Origin: Anaspis maculata
Taxonomy: Eukaryota; Arthropoda; Insecta; Coleoptera; Scraptiidae
Direction of reading: 5' to 3'
Assembly: GCA_949128115.1 (NCBI GenBank)
Contig: OX421964.1
Span: 2,728,001-2,792,000, forward strand
Length of the DNA stretch: 64,000 bases
In this document: positions 24,142 to 34,270 of the stretch, one piece after another
How the letters are laid out: every line of letters begins with the position of its first letter
Position numbering within the stretch: position 1 is the first letter of the stretch
Program-made: the position numbers and the translations under genes
The notes under the pieces: generated by a model
The model's database searches: none
Told to the model about the DNA's origin: nothing
Seen by the model: the letters and a program-made list of their open reading frames with translations, nothing else

Positions 24142-24501
24142 ATGGCGACGAATGAAGACGTCGTTCATCATGCTCCGTGTAAGAAATGTAAGAAAGCAGT
24201 TGTAAACTCCGTAAGTGCAGTCAAGTGTGCAAGGTGTAAGAGTGTGTTTCACTCAAGTTGTTCTAAACTGTGCAAGCCGGTGAAAATCATCGATACCAGC
24301 TCAATAATCTGCTGCCCGGAGACCGATGCAGTCCTTGGCGACGTTGAATCCGATTTTTTTGATGCTATCGACGAGCCTGGTAAGGAGATGGACAGCCGCA
24401 TTTTCGCCTACATCCTCAAGCAGAAAGACCTACTCATAAAAGAATTGTATGAGAAAATTGACTTGCTTAACGAAAAAGTTCGATTTTCGCATATAAAATA
24501 A
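24142..24501 (+). CDS. ORF1 N-terminal part: C4HC3-like zinc finger and coiled coil
   Basis: The likely start is MATNEDVV at 24142. An upstream in-frame ATG at 24082 would add 20 residues. Cysteines at CKKCKK, CARCK and FHSSC give the spacing of a PHD/zinc-ribbon-like finger, as in ORF1 proteins of CR1-type elements. The C-terminal part (RIFAYILKQKDLLIKELYEK) is a coiled-coil-like heptad stretch that could trimerise the protein. The expected role is RNA binding and RNP assembly. The frame ends at 24501, and the rest of ORF1 continues in another frame from 24518. Either ORF1 is broken in this copy or the element has two small proteins. I favour a frameshift. Confidence 0.6.
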   Translation: MATNEDVVHHAPCKKCKKAVVNSVSAVKCARCKSVFHSSCSKLCKPVKIIDTSSIICCPETDAVLGDVESDFFDAIDEPGKEMDSRIFAYILKQKDLLIKELYEKIDLLNEKVRFSHIK

Positions 24502-24517
24502 CGACCCTGGAAAAAAG

Positions 24518-25066
24518 GTGATTATCGACTCGACAAAACCTCAGCAAAAAACCAAAACAACAACTGCGAACGTTCAAAGCGTTGTACTACCAACCGATAA
24601 GAAGACAAGCAACGTGGCCGTGGGATCCTCTCAGCAAGTGAAGCAGAGCTCATCGAAGGCACCAGCATCGGCACAGACCAACCAGACTGAGCCATTAGTT
24701 GCTTGGACTGAAGTCATCAAAAAAAAAACCAAAAGTGCAAGAAAATCGAAATCATCACAGCTTATCGGTAGTAAACAGTGCGGCGATTCTGCCAAGCTCA
24801 AGGTTTTGCCGTACAAGGCCTATCTGTTTGTGTCCAGGTTTTCTCCGGACACTCTGGCGAAGGATGTGCAAGATTTCTTAACGCCCATGTTTCCCGAGGT
24901 TGAGTGCGTGGCCCTGGACTCGAGGTTCTCGTCTCAGCGGGCCTCTTTTAAGGTCACTGTGAATTTGAGCAGTCTGGACAGAATCATGGATCCTGCTGTG
25001 TGGCCGAGCGGGGTGAAAGTCTCTAGGTTTTTTCACCCGCGAGTGGAACCGACTCGGGGGAAGTAA
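24518..25066 (+). CDS. ORF1 C-terminal part: RRM-like domain
   Basis: It starts MIIDSTKPQQKTKTTT. The first ~95 residues are a basic, Ser/Thr/Gln-rich linker (KKKTKSARKSKSSQ). The rest (YKAYLFVSRFSPDTLAKDVQ to the C-terminus) has the beta-alpha-beta look of an RRM/ESF-type RNA-binding domain (LFVSRFSPDT as an RNP2-like strand, RASFKVTVN as an RNP1-like strand). It overlaps the open frame of ORF2 (25027 onward) in the -1 direction, with a run of six T just after the ORF2-frame stop at 25024-25026. It binds element RNA by family analogy. Its start codon may not be real if it is the second half of ORF1. Confidence 0.55.
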   Translation: MIIDSTKPQQKTKTTTANVQSVVLPTDKKTSNVAVGSSQQVKQSSSKAPASAQTNQTEPLVAWTEVIKKKTKSARKSKSSQLIGSKQCGDSAKLKVLPYKAYLFVSRFSPDTLAKDVQDFLTPMFPEVECVALDSRFSSQRASFKVTVNLSSLDRIMDPAVWPSGVKVSRFFHPRVEPTRGK

Positions 25067-27969
25067 CAGTTGGATCTTCTGTTACAGCGCGAACCGAAGA
25101 TAGTTCCGCAGCTTCAGTTTTCGACATAAATACGACGAGTGTACAATTAAATAAGGCTGTTTTTATCAAAAAGTTTACCAATGCTGGGTTAGGTGTTTTT
25201 CACCTGAACGTTCAATGTCTATCTAATAAAATAGAAGAGCTTGCAGCGTTTTTGTCATGTAACACATTTGATATTGTTTGTTTGTCAGAGCATTGGCTGA
25301 GCAGGGAGAATCTGGAGACCGTCAACATTACTGAATATGACTTGGTTTCTAAATATTGCAGAGAAAAAGGCAGACATGGTGGGGTGGCCATCTTCGCTAA
25401 AAATGATATCAAGGTCTCTTGTAGGTGTGTGGATCTGGACAGGTATAGCTGTGAGTTTGTGGCGGAGTTTTGCGGACTTGAAGTTGCAAACGTTTTGATA
25501 ATTGCATTATATAGGTCATGTTCTGGAAATGTCAACCAGTTTCTAGATTTATTGGAATCTTTGTTGATTGACGTACATAACAGGTACAAACAAGTAATAA
25601 TAACGGGAGATTTTAACATTGACTTTAATTTAAAATCGCAGGCCCGTACTGATCTGACTAATATTATAGTTTCTTTTGGTTTAAGGGCAACAATTTCAGA
25701 AAACACGAGAGTTACTCAAGGCACGGCTACGTGTATTGACAATATCTTGACTAACATTGCGGAGGAGAGCTGCGGGGCTGGCGTTCTTGAGCCTTGCTTG
25801 TCGGATCACAGGGGGCAGTTCATAGTGACGGAGGAGGTCCTTGATAAGCAGCATCCTGAAAAGCGAAAAGTTAGAAAAATCACCAGTGCGGGGCTGGGCG
25901 GCCTGAGGGAGTCCTTAACTGATTTTGACTGGGAAGTCTATCGAGGTGGTAACCATGATGCTGATCATCTATCATTCTTGCTTGCTGAAACATTTTCGGC
26001 CAACATAAAAAAGCATTTTCCCGTGGTTGAAGTGGGTTCAGCGGAAATTTCTGTGAAATGGTACGGTGAAAAGCTAAAATTGTTAAAAGACAAAATGACA
26101 TGCCTAAAGCTTGTCAGTGAGGTTACAAAAAGTACAAATGATGTTAATGCATACAAGTCAATTCGCAAATTGTATAAAAAAGAGATTCTCATAGCTAAGA
26201 AAAATAAATTCGATGATTTCATCCTCAAATCAGCAAATAAAATGAAAGCAACTTGGAAATTGATAAATAGTGAAATTAACAATTGCAAAAAACCAAAACC
26301 AAATCCATCAATCACAGCAGATGATTTTAATGCTTTTTTTCTGAACATAGCAAAGAGTACCATTGACACCATCCCTTCATCAGGTGTGTCTTTGTCTGAT
26401 ATTAACCGTAACATCAAGTCGCCCTCAGGTTCATTTTTTCTTGCTCCTTTTGAGGAAGGAGAGGTGCTCCGCGAGATCTCAATGTTGAAAGACTCAAAGT
26501 GTCCCGATGTTTATGGCATTACTGCGGAAATTCTGAAAAATACTGCAGACATTATAGTAACACCTTTGACATCCCTCTATAATCGTTGCATTGAGGAAGG
26601 TATATTTCCTAATTCTCTCAAAATAAGCAAAGTTTTGCCAATATATAAAAAAGGCAGTTATTCACAACCAGAGAACTATCGGCCCATTGCAATTATTCCA
26701 ATATTCGGGAAGGTGTTCGAAAAATTGTTGAAAAATAGAGTTATTGACTACCTCGATAGATTTCCCTTAAGTTCCAGTCAGTATGGTTTCCAAAAAGGAA
26801 AATCAACTGAGAAGGCAGTCCGGAGATTGCTGGAGGCGATTGTTGATGGAATTGAGAGTGGGGACTTCGTCGGGCTGACCCAGTGTGATCTGTCGCGTGC
26901 GTTCGACTGTGTGTCCCATGAAATTTTACTGGAAAAGATGTCAAAATACGGGTTTCGTGGTAAGGTACTGAAGCTATTCAGATCATACTTGTCTGACAGA
27001 AAGCAGATGGTCTACGTCGAGGGAAAGCTTTCCTCCCCCGGTTTGGTATCTTTTGGTGTTCCACAGGGGTCGGTCTTGGGACCACTCCTTTTTTTGCTTT
27101 ATATTGATGATCTGTCTCGATTTATGGAACCAAGCCGTTGTGTTTTATTTGCCGACGACACTACACTAATCGCTACGGCGCCTGGGACAAGTGAATTGCT
27201 TCTTAAACGACGGGCAATTGAAGAGAGGGCGGGAGATTGGTTCTCGGCAAATACACTAAAACTCAATCAGTCTAAAACGCATAGACTCACGGTGGGAACG
27301 GGCGGCGCGGTGTCCGGGGAAGGGGGCAGCCTCGTGGTGCTGGGTGTCGTCTTCGATGCTGGGCTGACGTGGGCGTCCCATGTGGATAAGCTGGCTCGGG
27401 AGCTCTCCTCTGCACTCTTTTCACTTCGGAGATTAAACGGAAAACTCAGCTCTCATGTTTTATTGTCACTATACCATGCGCATTTCCACTCGCGTATTTC
27501 TTACGGAGTAACCCTGTGGGGAGCTTCGAGTCATGCCAACAGGATATTTGTTATGCAAAAAAAAGCGATCCGTATATTGACTAATTCCCACTTTCGGGCA
27601 CACTGCAAACCGTTGTTTTCTAAAATGAAGATAATGTCCTTGCCATCATTGTTTGTCTATAAATCACTTGTTGAGATCCATGGCCGCAAGCATGACTACC
27701 TTACACACGGTGAGGTCCACAGCCACGACACTAGATCAAAAGCACTAATGGTACCGCCCCGCCACCGTCTTGCCCGGACTAAAAAGAATTCTATCAATCT
27801 GCAGTTGTACAATCGTTTGCCGCTGGAAGTACAGAACTATCCGATGGATAAGTTCAAAAAGACTGTCTCCAGGTTCATGCTTGACCAGTGTTTCTATAGG
27901 GTTGACGAATTTTTCGCCTTCAAGTATAGCCTTAACGCCAAAGGTTCAATAATATCTTCGTCCCTTTAA
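25027..27969 (+). CDS. ORF2: apurinic-type endonuclease plus reverse transcriptase
   Basis: The open frame runs 25027-27969 (980 codons). The first in-frame ATG comes only after the endonuclease domain, so translation must enter from ORF1 or from a non-AUG codon. The endonuclease starts near 25192 with HLNVQCLSNK. Its catalytic landmarks are SEHWL, TGDFNIDF (25605) and SDHRGQF (25801). The reverse transcriptase has KVLPIYKKGSYSQPENYRP (26630), the motif A aspartate in LSRAFDCVSH (26890), GVPQGSVLGPLLFLLYIDDL (27055) and the active site FADDTT (about 27150). All catalytic residues I can check are present and the frame has no internal stop. The enzyme nicks target DNA and primes reverse transcription there. 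The clade is probably CR1/L2/Kiri-like within the Jockey group, and I cannot be more exact. Confidence 0.85.
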   Translation, partial: VFSPASGTDSGEVTVGSSVTARTEDSSAASVFDINTTSVQLNKAVFIKKFTNAGLGVFHLNVQCLSNKIEELAAFLSCNTFDIVCLSEHWLSRENLETVNITEYDLVSKYCREKGRHGGVAIFAKNDIKVSCRCVDLDRYSCEFVAEFCGLEVANVLIIALYRSCSGNVNQFLDLLESLLIDVHNRYKQVIITGDFNIDFNLKSQARTDLTNIIVSFGLRATISENTRVTQGTATCIDNILTNIAEESCGAGVLEPCLSDHRGQFIVTEEVLDKQHPEKRKVRKITSAGLGGLRESLTDFDWEVYRGGNHDADHLSFLLAETFSANIKKHFPVVEVGSAEISVKWYGEKLKLLKDKMTCLKLVSEVTKSTNDVNAYKSIRKLYKKEILIAKKNKFDDFILKSANKMKATWKLINSEINNCKKPKPNPSITADDFNAFFLNIAKSTIDTIPSSGVSLSDINRNIKSPSGSFFLAPFEEGEVLREISMLKDSKCPDVYGITAEILKNTADIIVTPLTSLYNRCIEEGIFPNSLKISKVLPIYKKGSYSQPENYRPIAIIPIFGKVFEKLLKNRVIDYLDRFPLSSSQYGFQKGKSTEKAVRRLLEAIVDGIESGDFVGLTQCDLSRAFDCVSHEILLEKMSKYGFRGKVLKLFRSYLSDRKQMVYVEGKLSSPGLVSFGVPQGSVLGPLLFLLYIDDLSRFMEPSRCVLFADDTTLIATAPGTSELLLKRRAIEERAGDWFSANTLKLNQSKTHRLTVGTGGAVSGEGGSLVVLGVVFDAGLTWASHVDKLARELSSALFSLRRLNGKLSSHVLLSLYHAHFHSRISYGVTLWGASSHANRIFVMQKKAIRILTNSHFRAHCKPLFSKMKIMSLPSLFVYKSLVEIHGRKHDYLTHGEVHSHDTRSKALMVPPRHRLARTKKNSINLQLYNRLPLEVQNYPMDKFKKTVSRFMLDQCFYRVDEFFAFKYSLNAKGSIISSSL

Positions 27970-28136
27970 AGGTAATTTATCTATATGTATATACAGACTT
28001 ATATGTTCCTGAGTGTATGTTCCATTTGTGTTAAAATTCATTATTTATTTTTAAATTGACGTTGCTCGATTCTACAATACCACTGTAATGTAGTTAAGAT
28101 GGCTGAATAAAATATCTATCTATCTATCTATCTATC

Positions 28137-28969
28137 ATTCTCACTACATATTTTTCCCAAGATCTTTCTTTTCCCTCTAGAATTACTCTTCTCGCCTGCT
28201 TCCTCGCCTATTTATATTCTTTGTAATGGTTTGCTTTCCACGTTCTTATGTATCTCTTCCACTTTTGTTTTTTCTCTTTGACTGCTGCCTTGGTTCTTTC
28301 CGTCCACCATTTTTTCTTTTCGTGTCTCTGTTCACCAGTCTTGTCAACCCTCAGCTCTTTTCTGCCGCCGATAACACTCCTTCTTTAAATCTCTCCCATA
28401 TTTTCTCGATGTCCGTGTCTGTTTCCTTTGGTCTCGTTTTTCCAAAGTGGTGTTTAGTGCCATTTGAAATGTATTCTTCACCTTCGGGCAGGTCAGTCTA
28501 TAGCATTTAATCTTTTTGTTTATGACCTTTCTTCTCTTCATATCTGTTTTTCTTTCCTGTTTCCTGATTTTCATGACTAGTAAATAATTATCGTTTCTAA
28601 TCTCGGGTCCTCTTCTCACTCTTATGTCTGTCACATCATTCCATATTCCTCTGTTCACCAGAAAATAATCGATTATCGATTTCTCGTATTTTTTTCTTTA
28701 TGTATTTATTTGTGAATCAAGTGCGTATTTCCAATTTTCAATTCGTTCGCCTGGTTAAGTTCTATTATTTTATGTCCGTTTGTATTTCTTGCACTTTCTC
28801 CCTGCTTTCCTAGGAACCACTCCACTCCTTCATTCTTACTGCTCACTCTTCCGTTGAGGTCTTCCATTATTATTATCTTGTGGGTGCTTCTATCTATCTC
28901 CAGCTGTAGTTCGTTGTAGAAGTTGTCCTTTTCGTCCTTCTTTGCATCCTCGCTCGGGCCATAGGCTAC
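28137..28969 (-). pseudogene. Old minus-strand non-LTR element, piece 3: endonuclease C-terminal half
   Basis: The minus strand continues the endonuclease-exonuclease-phosphatase fold: VAYGPSEDAKKDEKDNFYNE, then IIIMEDLNGRV (normally G-D-L-N-G-R-V, here G is replaced by E), then from about 28658 a segment with RNDNYLLVMK where the catalytic S-D-H is N-D-N. A basic linker follows (KKQKWKRYIRTWKANHYK, WEKYVVRM) down to 28137, where the plus-strand non-LTR element begins. The changed catalytic residues plus frame breaks show it is dead. It joins piece 2 (36789-37503) across the 7.8 kb TIR unit and piece 4 (22888-23520) across the plus-strand non-LTR element. Confidence 0.75.
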
Positions 28970-29030
28970 TAGCCCAGGCGCCAGGGAAAACAACAATAGT
29001 ACAGGAATTTTAGCTGAAATATCACTTCAA

Positions 29031-29762
29031 CCTCAAAAAAAATACTGTAGTCGTGAAAATCACAGGTTCTGTTCAGAATTTTGTGCTCTTTCCAAATTTT
29101 TGGGTTTCAGAAAAATCCCATCGGAGGCTTTTTTTTTAGAGCTGTCAAAAGTCTGAAGGCTGATAATTCTGAACAATTTCAAATTAAGCTAAGTTTTTCA
29201 TGAGATTTCAAGTATACACAGTTATGTGGAGACTGCAAATGTTGAGAATGAACATACGAACAATTCTAAACCAAACAAGATGGAAAATTTCATAGTTCTG
29301 TTGGGATATTCTGATTTTTTCTGTCAAATGTATATGATACAGGGAAAATAGTAAAAAAATCACTGAAACCTTGGAAAAAGTATGGACGTCCTGAAAATTT
29401 CATATTCTGTTCAGAATTGGATGCCCTTCTACATACCTGAAAGTGACAGAAATCCCACCCCGGGGTTTTAAGTTATTGGAGGGGGGGTGATCAGTTGCAA
29501 CTCAAAATGGAGGGGATGAAACCCGTTAATCCATTGGATGCAAATACATCTCATTTCGACGCATCATATCTCGTTGATACCATTTTGGAACAAAAAGTGT
29601 CGATCATTGTTGAGGGGGGTCGTGGGAGGGGCGGAGCTCGGCTAGGTGATTCTTTTTGTTTTCCTGGTCATATATAACCGATCACGACAAGTTTGGTATC
29701 TTTTCCGACTAAATTGAAACTCCTGACCTCGAATCCGATGTGTAAATTTGAATAGAAACAAG
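29031..29762. repeat. Palindrome A, left outer arm
   Basis: Inverted repeat of 33540-34270 (732 versus 731 bp) with only scattered differences. It ends inward at AATAGAAACAAG and then runs straight into the inner palindrome (TTTGAACAAGTTAACTTG). This gives the uninterrupted version of the junction that the RT gene occupies on the other side. Confidence 0.85.
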
Positions 29763-30398
29763 TTTGAACAAGTTAACTTGAAAAAACTTGTTTTTTTCTT
29801 TGGCAATTTTGGCAGTTTTTTTTTCACTGTTAGAGGTCTGAAATCCTCAAAAATATTTCAAGAACCAACAGATTCAAGTGTCTTTTTCATGAAAATCATT
29901 GACTCAACGTATTATTCTGTTTTTTGATATTAAAAAATCAATTTGAACCTGTGAGTCGATCCAGCGTGGTGTCTACTACTGACCAGAACACTACAACATG
30001 CACCTGCAAATATAAATAGCTCAAACTCAAAACCCTGCAGAGCGATCCACAGCGATTTTGTTTTATGTTATAGCAAATTCAATTCTACAGAGATCCTTGA
30101 ACTTTCAAAGATAAGTTATTATTTGTTCAATAGTTTGAGCTACTTTTATTTGCAAGCGCATGTTTTAGTGCTCTGGTTATTAGTAGATACCGCGCCGGAC
30201 CGACTCACAGGTTCAAATTGATTTTTTAATATCCAGAAACAAAATAGTACATCGAGTAGATGATTTTCGTAAAGGAGACACTTCAATCTAAGGGACCATG
30301 AACTATTCTCTAGGGATTCAGACCTCTAACAGTAAAAAAAAAATTGTCAAAATTGCCAAAGAAAAAAACAAGTTTTTTCAAGTTAACTTGTTCAAACT
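29763..30398. repeat. Palindrome A, inner palindrome
   Basis: The arms are about 29763-30030 and 30135-30398, starting TTTGAACAAGTTAACTTG and ending with its complement. The loop between them is AT-rich and non-coding. In the left half it is continuous with the outer arm. In the right half it is separated from the outer arm by the RT cassette. Confidence 0.8.
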
Positions 30399-30423
30399 CG
30401 AGGTAAAAATCGTGAAGATAAAA

Positions 30424-33400
30424 TTATAAAATATAGAAAATTTCAGCTAATCCCACGTCAGAATGAGGCATGGTGCCAAGAATTGAAGCAGCATTGCCAC
30501 GTTGAACTGCTAGGCTTATTCTTTGTGTCAAGTATGCGGTTGATTTAGCTTCATTTTTGACTCCTATGATCTTCATGCCAATTTCGCTTATCAACTTCTT
30601 TGCTTCCTCTCCCCAAGGACCAAGGGTTTCTATGGCGATTGGTACGAAATGGAACGAAGTGTCTGCCGTTATATACTTGGATTTTTTTGAATTTTCTCGA
30701 AGACGTGCTGCTTCTCCAGCTTTTTTGGTAGACAGACGAATGTAGGACTGAGCCAGTGTATCGGTGCATGTAACGTCCCAAAGAAGAGATTTTCCTCGTG
30801 ACCATGGTATTAAAGTAATACCGTCCGGTCTCTTGTTGTCCTTTCTGTAGCAACCGGTGGGCTCTCGGATGGAAGGGATCTCGGCAGATATCAGTGCTCG
30901 TTTGATGAGATCGTTGATCATCTCGTGCCTGGCTCTTCTTCCAGCGCTCTTTTTGCACGATAAGCCGTGATGGCCAAGAGGGTCAACAATCTCACCACAG
31001 GTGCAAGAGTGGGGAGTGCACATCGAACTGCCTAGCCGAAGGCATATGGAAACTCTAAAAGTTGGGTTATCCAAAAGAGTTCCTAAACTGGCAGAAGGAA
31101 GTGCATCCAACCATGCTCCAGATTCCTTCTCTTGTAAAGCCAGAAGACGAGCATGGTCCTTTTCGGAAGGTAACATGTCAAATAAATTTTGAAGAGCAAT
31201 GTTGTTGATTTCTTTGTCCCAGAGTTTTTGATGGCAAGCTGCTGGAGTTAGCAGTGGTGCTAAATGTGTTAGTGTGGTCCAATTTAGCATTGCTTCTTCG
31301 TAAGCTAGGTCCTCAATTGTGGAAATAGAATTTGGCAGAACGAGTGGAAATAGTTCGTTGCAAGAATTCCAGGACCCTAGAAACGTTGGGAAGCAGAGTT
31401 TGGTCACGTTTCTAAGGCCGAGTCCTCCTTGTTTTACTGGTAAAGTGGCTTGAGTCCAAATTTTTTCGTTGTTCAAATCCAGGTTACAAATGAGCAAAAC
31501 TGATTGTCGGAATACATTATCGTACTGTTGGAGTTTCTCCTGCGAATGCCAGCATGGTGTACATCTAAGAAGGTGAATCATTTTTGGAATTGAAAAGGCA
31601 AATCTCAGTAGGTAAAAAGCCATATGTGAAGGAAGGTGGAACATGCGGGTGACCATACTGCTTAATTCTGAGGTGCGTTTTTCTAGTGCATCTGAGATTC
31701 CTGAATCAAACAATGGACAGCCCAGAATATTTGTATTCTTTGGTTCTAAAACCTTGATACCAGGTGCTATACAGTTGAAATTCTCAATGATTTCTAGACG
31801 CTCTTCGCTTTTGTCAGAAATTACTGCAATTTCACATTTTGTGAAATTAAGCTCTAAACCAATATCTTTGGATTTACTTATGACGATTTCTAAATCATTG
31901 AAAACTGTTTCTGGGTCTGCAATTAATGTTCCATCATCCATATACCAAATATTCATCTCAGAATTAAGGGATTCTATCAACGATAGTATTCCAAGGCAAA
32001 ATAGAGGAGGACCCAAAGGATCCCCTTGTTGAACTCCCCGTTGTGAAAGAATAATGGATGTACCATAATATAAATTGGAGGTTTCTCTATAGCATTGGCT
32101 CAAGAAATTGTAAAAAGTCGGGATTTCCTCACCAATTTTCTGCAGGATTGTTTCCCGATCTAACATATTAAATGCATTCAAGAAATCTATCTTCAGTAAA
32201 ACTTTTGGTGACTGATGAGGGATTTGTAGAAAACGTCTTGCAGAATGTATAGCTGCTTCCATTCCTCCTTTCGTCCCGAAACCAAATTGGTATGGTCTGA
32301 AGTTAAGTCCAAGCTCCTCAGCAATCCTGCGACATATAACTTTAGCTATTAACCTTCTAATAGTAGAGCCAATAGCGATGGGTCGAATACCGCCGTCTTT
32401 TTTCTTTAGCGCGCAAAGGTTAGCCCCATATAGAATAGGACAAATTGAAGAAGGTACTTTACCATCTAGTAATAAAGTTCCTAGTTTGGATAAAGCGGAG
32501 ATGAGATTAAGAGCGTTCTGCCCAAGCTCGTTGTTGGTTAAATCTTTTAGATGTTGCGGGCGTATAGCATCAATTCCTCCTGCAGAACCATTTTGAAAGG
32601 AAGCTATTGCTTTGATAATTTCTTCATTGGTGACAGATTGTACAACATTATTTTCGATTTGTTTAGGATGTAATGAATTGACTGTTTTTGGTAATGGATG
32701 TTTTTTCCGCAATGCCTGAAGTGTGTTTTCGTCTTTTGGTGCGAACGAATCTTGTGAGTTCAGTATGTTCGGGGCACCACGAATATCACCGTCTGATATA
32801 TTCGATTGAGCTTTTTGGCAGATTTGAATGTCCAGTTCTTTGTATTTTTTATTGTCTTTCTTAGGATTCCTCTTGAAATCTTGTATAATTTTGCTGTATA
32901 TTTCGGGTAAATCTGCTTGTTTGATGTTCTTCCAGAAGGTTAATTTTTCTTTAACAAAGGTTGTAAGACTTTTCTTCCTGAATTTTCCATGCTTGGGCGG
33001 TAGCTGTAAAACGGCGTAGGTGAATATAAATAATTTTAACCATGATGTATCAGTGTTATCTTCGACACAGTCACTGATAACATTAGTTAGTTCTTCAGAA
33101 ACTAATAGACGAGTAGCTTTCGGGACTCTTTTAAGAACAGGTACATTGGATTTTAGCTCGGCTAAGCATGTCTCTGGGAGTGTTCCTTCATGTGCTGGCA
33201 TTCCATCAATACGGTCTGAATTGTTTTGACTTTGGTGTATTCTGCTGCTGTGGATTTTCACCCCTTTCAAGTTCTTGAAGGTCTTCATACAAATATTACA
33301 TTGGGCATCGTTGGAGTCATAGGAAGGAATTGATTTGTATTTGCTTCTTGTCAAATTTGACGTATTTGCTAGTTTGAAGACATTGGAAGGTCCTGCATCT

Positions 33401-33537
33401 CTGCTATCAGGGCTGCTTATATTCCAAGCCTGTAGCTTTGTTTCAAACTCTTTACTTGGTTTATAGTCGGTGAGTTCAGAAGGAATAAACTCATCTTCTG
33501 AAGATTCACTAGTAGGTGACAGTGACATTTCGCTCAT
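30424..33537 (-). CDS. Reverse transcriptase with C2H2 finger and restriction-like endonuclease (R2/NeSL-like)
   Basis: One uninterrupted frame of 1037 residues. In order: a C2H2 finger at about residue 80 (CNICMKTFKNLKGVKIHSSR), a linker, then reverse transcriptase with motif A aspartate in LLKIDFLNAFNML (~447), GVQQGDPLGPPLFCLG (~500) and active site YMDDG (~533). A zinc knuckle follows (CTCGEIVDPLGHHGLSC, ~843-859), then a PD-(D/E)XK-like restriction-type endonuclease with RPDG...LLWDVT (~903-925). This domain order is that of R2, R4 and NeSL-type site-specific non-LTR retrotransposons, which nick a fixed DNA site and prime cDNA synthesis on it. The subclade is undecided. The ATG lies two bases from the palindrome arm and the stop lies about 25 bp from the inner arm, so there is almost no UTR. 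The long clean frame suggests recent function. Confidence 0.85.
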   Translation of the reverse strand: MSEMSLSPTSESSEDEFIPSELTDYKPSKEFETKLQAWNISSPDSRDAGPSNVFKLANTSNLTRSKYKSIPSYDSNDAQCNICMKTFKNLKGVKIHSSRIHQSQNNSDRIDGMPAHEGTLPETCLAELKSNVPVLKRVPKATRLLVSEELTNVISDCVEDNTDTSWLKLFIFTYAVLQLPPKHGKFRKKSLTTFVKEKLTFWKNIKQADLPEIYSKIIQDFKRNPKKDNKKYKELDIQICQKAQSNISDGDIRGAPNILNSQDSFAPKDENTLQALRKKHPLPKTVNSLHPKQIENNVVQSVTNEEIIKAIASFQNGSAGGIDAIRPQHLKDLTNNELGQNALNLISALSKLGTLLLDGKVPSSICPILYGANLCALKKKDGGIRPIAIGSTIRRLIAKVICRRIAEELGLNFRPYQFGFGTKGGMEAAIHSARRFLQIPHQSPKVLLKIDFLNAFNMLDRETILQKIGEEIPTFYNFLSQCYRETSNLYYGTSIILSQRGVQQGDPLGPPLFCLGILSLIESLNSEMNIWYMDDGTLIADPETVFNDLEIVISKSKDIGLELNFTKCEIAVISDKSEERLEIIENFNCIAPGIKVLEPKNTNILGCPLFDSGISDALEKRTSELSSMVTRMFHLPSHMAFYLLRFAFSIPKMIHLLRCTPCWHSQEKLQQYDNVFRQSVLLICNLDLNNEKIWTQATLPVKQGGLGLRNVTKLCFPTFLGSWNSCNELFPLVLPNSISTIEDLAYEEAMLNWTTLTHLAPLLTPAACHQKLWDKEINNIALQNLFDMLPSEKDHARLLALQEKESGAWLDALPSASLGTLLDNPTFRVSICLRLGSSMCTPHSCTCGEIVDPLGHHGLSCKKSAGRRARHEMINDLIKRALISAEIPSIREPTGCYRKDNKRPDGITLIPWSRGKSLLWDVTCTDTLAQSYIRLSTKKAGEAARLRENSKKSKYITADTSFHFVPIAIETLGPWGEEAKKLISEIGMKIIGVKNEAKSTAYLTQRISLAVQRGNAASILGTMPHSDVGLAEIFYIL

Positions 33538-33539
33538 GT

Positions 33540-34270
33540 CTTGTTTCTATTCAAATTTACACATCGGATTCGAGGTCAGGAGTTTCAATTTAGTCGGAAA
33601 AGATACCAAACTTGTCGTGATCGGTTATATATGACCAGGAAAACAAAAAGAATCACCTAGCCGAGCTCCGCCCCTCCCACGACCCCCCCTCAACAATGAT
33701 CGACACTTTTTGTTCCAAAATGGTATCAACGAGATATGATGCGTCGAAATGAGATGTATTTGCATCCAATGGATTAACGGGTTTCATCCCCTCCATTTTG
33801 AGTTGCAACTGATCACCCCCCTCCAATAACTTAAAACCTCGGGGTGGGATTTCTGTCAATTTCAGGTATGTAGAAGGGCATCCAATTCTGAACAGAATAT
33901 GAAATTTTCAGGACGTCCATACTTTTTCCAAGGTTTCAGTGATTTTTTTACTATTTTCCCTGTATCATATACATTTGACAGAAAAAATCAGAATATTCCA
34001 ACAGAACTATGAAATTTTCCATCGTGTTTGGTTTAGAGTTGTTCGTATGTTCATTCTCAACATTTGCAGTCTCCACATAACTGTGTATACTTGAAATCTC
34101 ATGAAAAACTGAGCTTAATTTGAAATTGTTCAGAATTATCAGTCTTCAGACTTTTGACAGCTCTAAAAAAAAAGCCTCCGATGGGATTTTTCTGAAACCC
34201 AAAAATTTGGAAAGAGCACAAAATTCTGAACAGAACCTGTGATTTTCACGACTACAGTATTTTTTTTGAG
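33540..34270. repeat. Palindrome A, right outer arm
   Basis: Inverted copy of 29031-29762. Its inner edge (CTTGTTTCTATT on the plus strand) touches the start of the RT gene with a two-base gap. It may supply the promoter for that minus-strand gene, which would put the promoter inside the repeat. No TATA-type signal stands out. Confidence 0.8.

Larger units (their letters stand above)
23521..28136 (+). mobile_element. Non-LTR retrotransposon, CR1/Jockey group, nearly full length
   Basis: The order is 5'UTR (about 23521-24141), ORF1 in two frames (24142-25066), ORF2 with endonuclease and reverse transcriptase (25027-27969), a 3'UTR with AATAAA at 28106-28111, and a (TATC)n tail ending at about 28136. 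A microsatellite tail without long poly(A) is common in CR1/L2/Kiri-like insect elements. It interrupts an older minus-strand retrotransposon between its endonuclease and reverse-transcriptase parts. The exact 5' boundary (about 23515-23525) and any target duplication are not clear. ORF2 is intact, whereas ORF1 is split. Confidence 0.8.

Noticed and set aside
25252..25254. TTG as the start of ORF2
   Set aside because: Not a credible eukaryotic start; the frame is open upstream to 25027 and the endonuclease domain begins before 25252.
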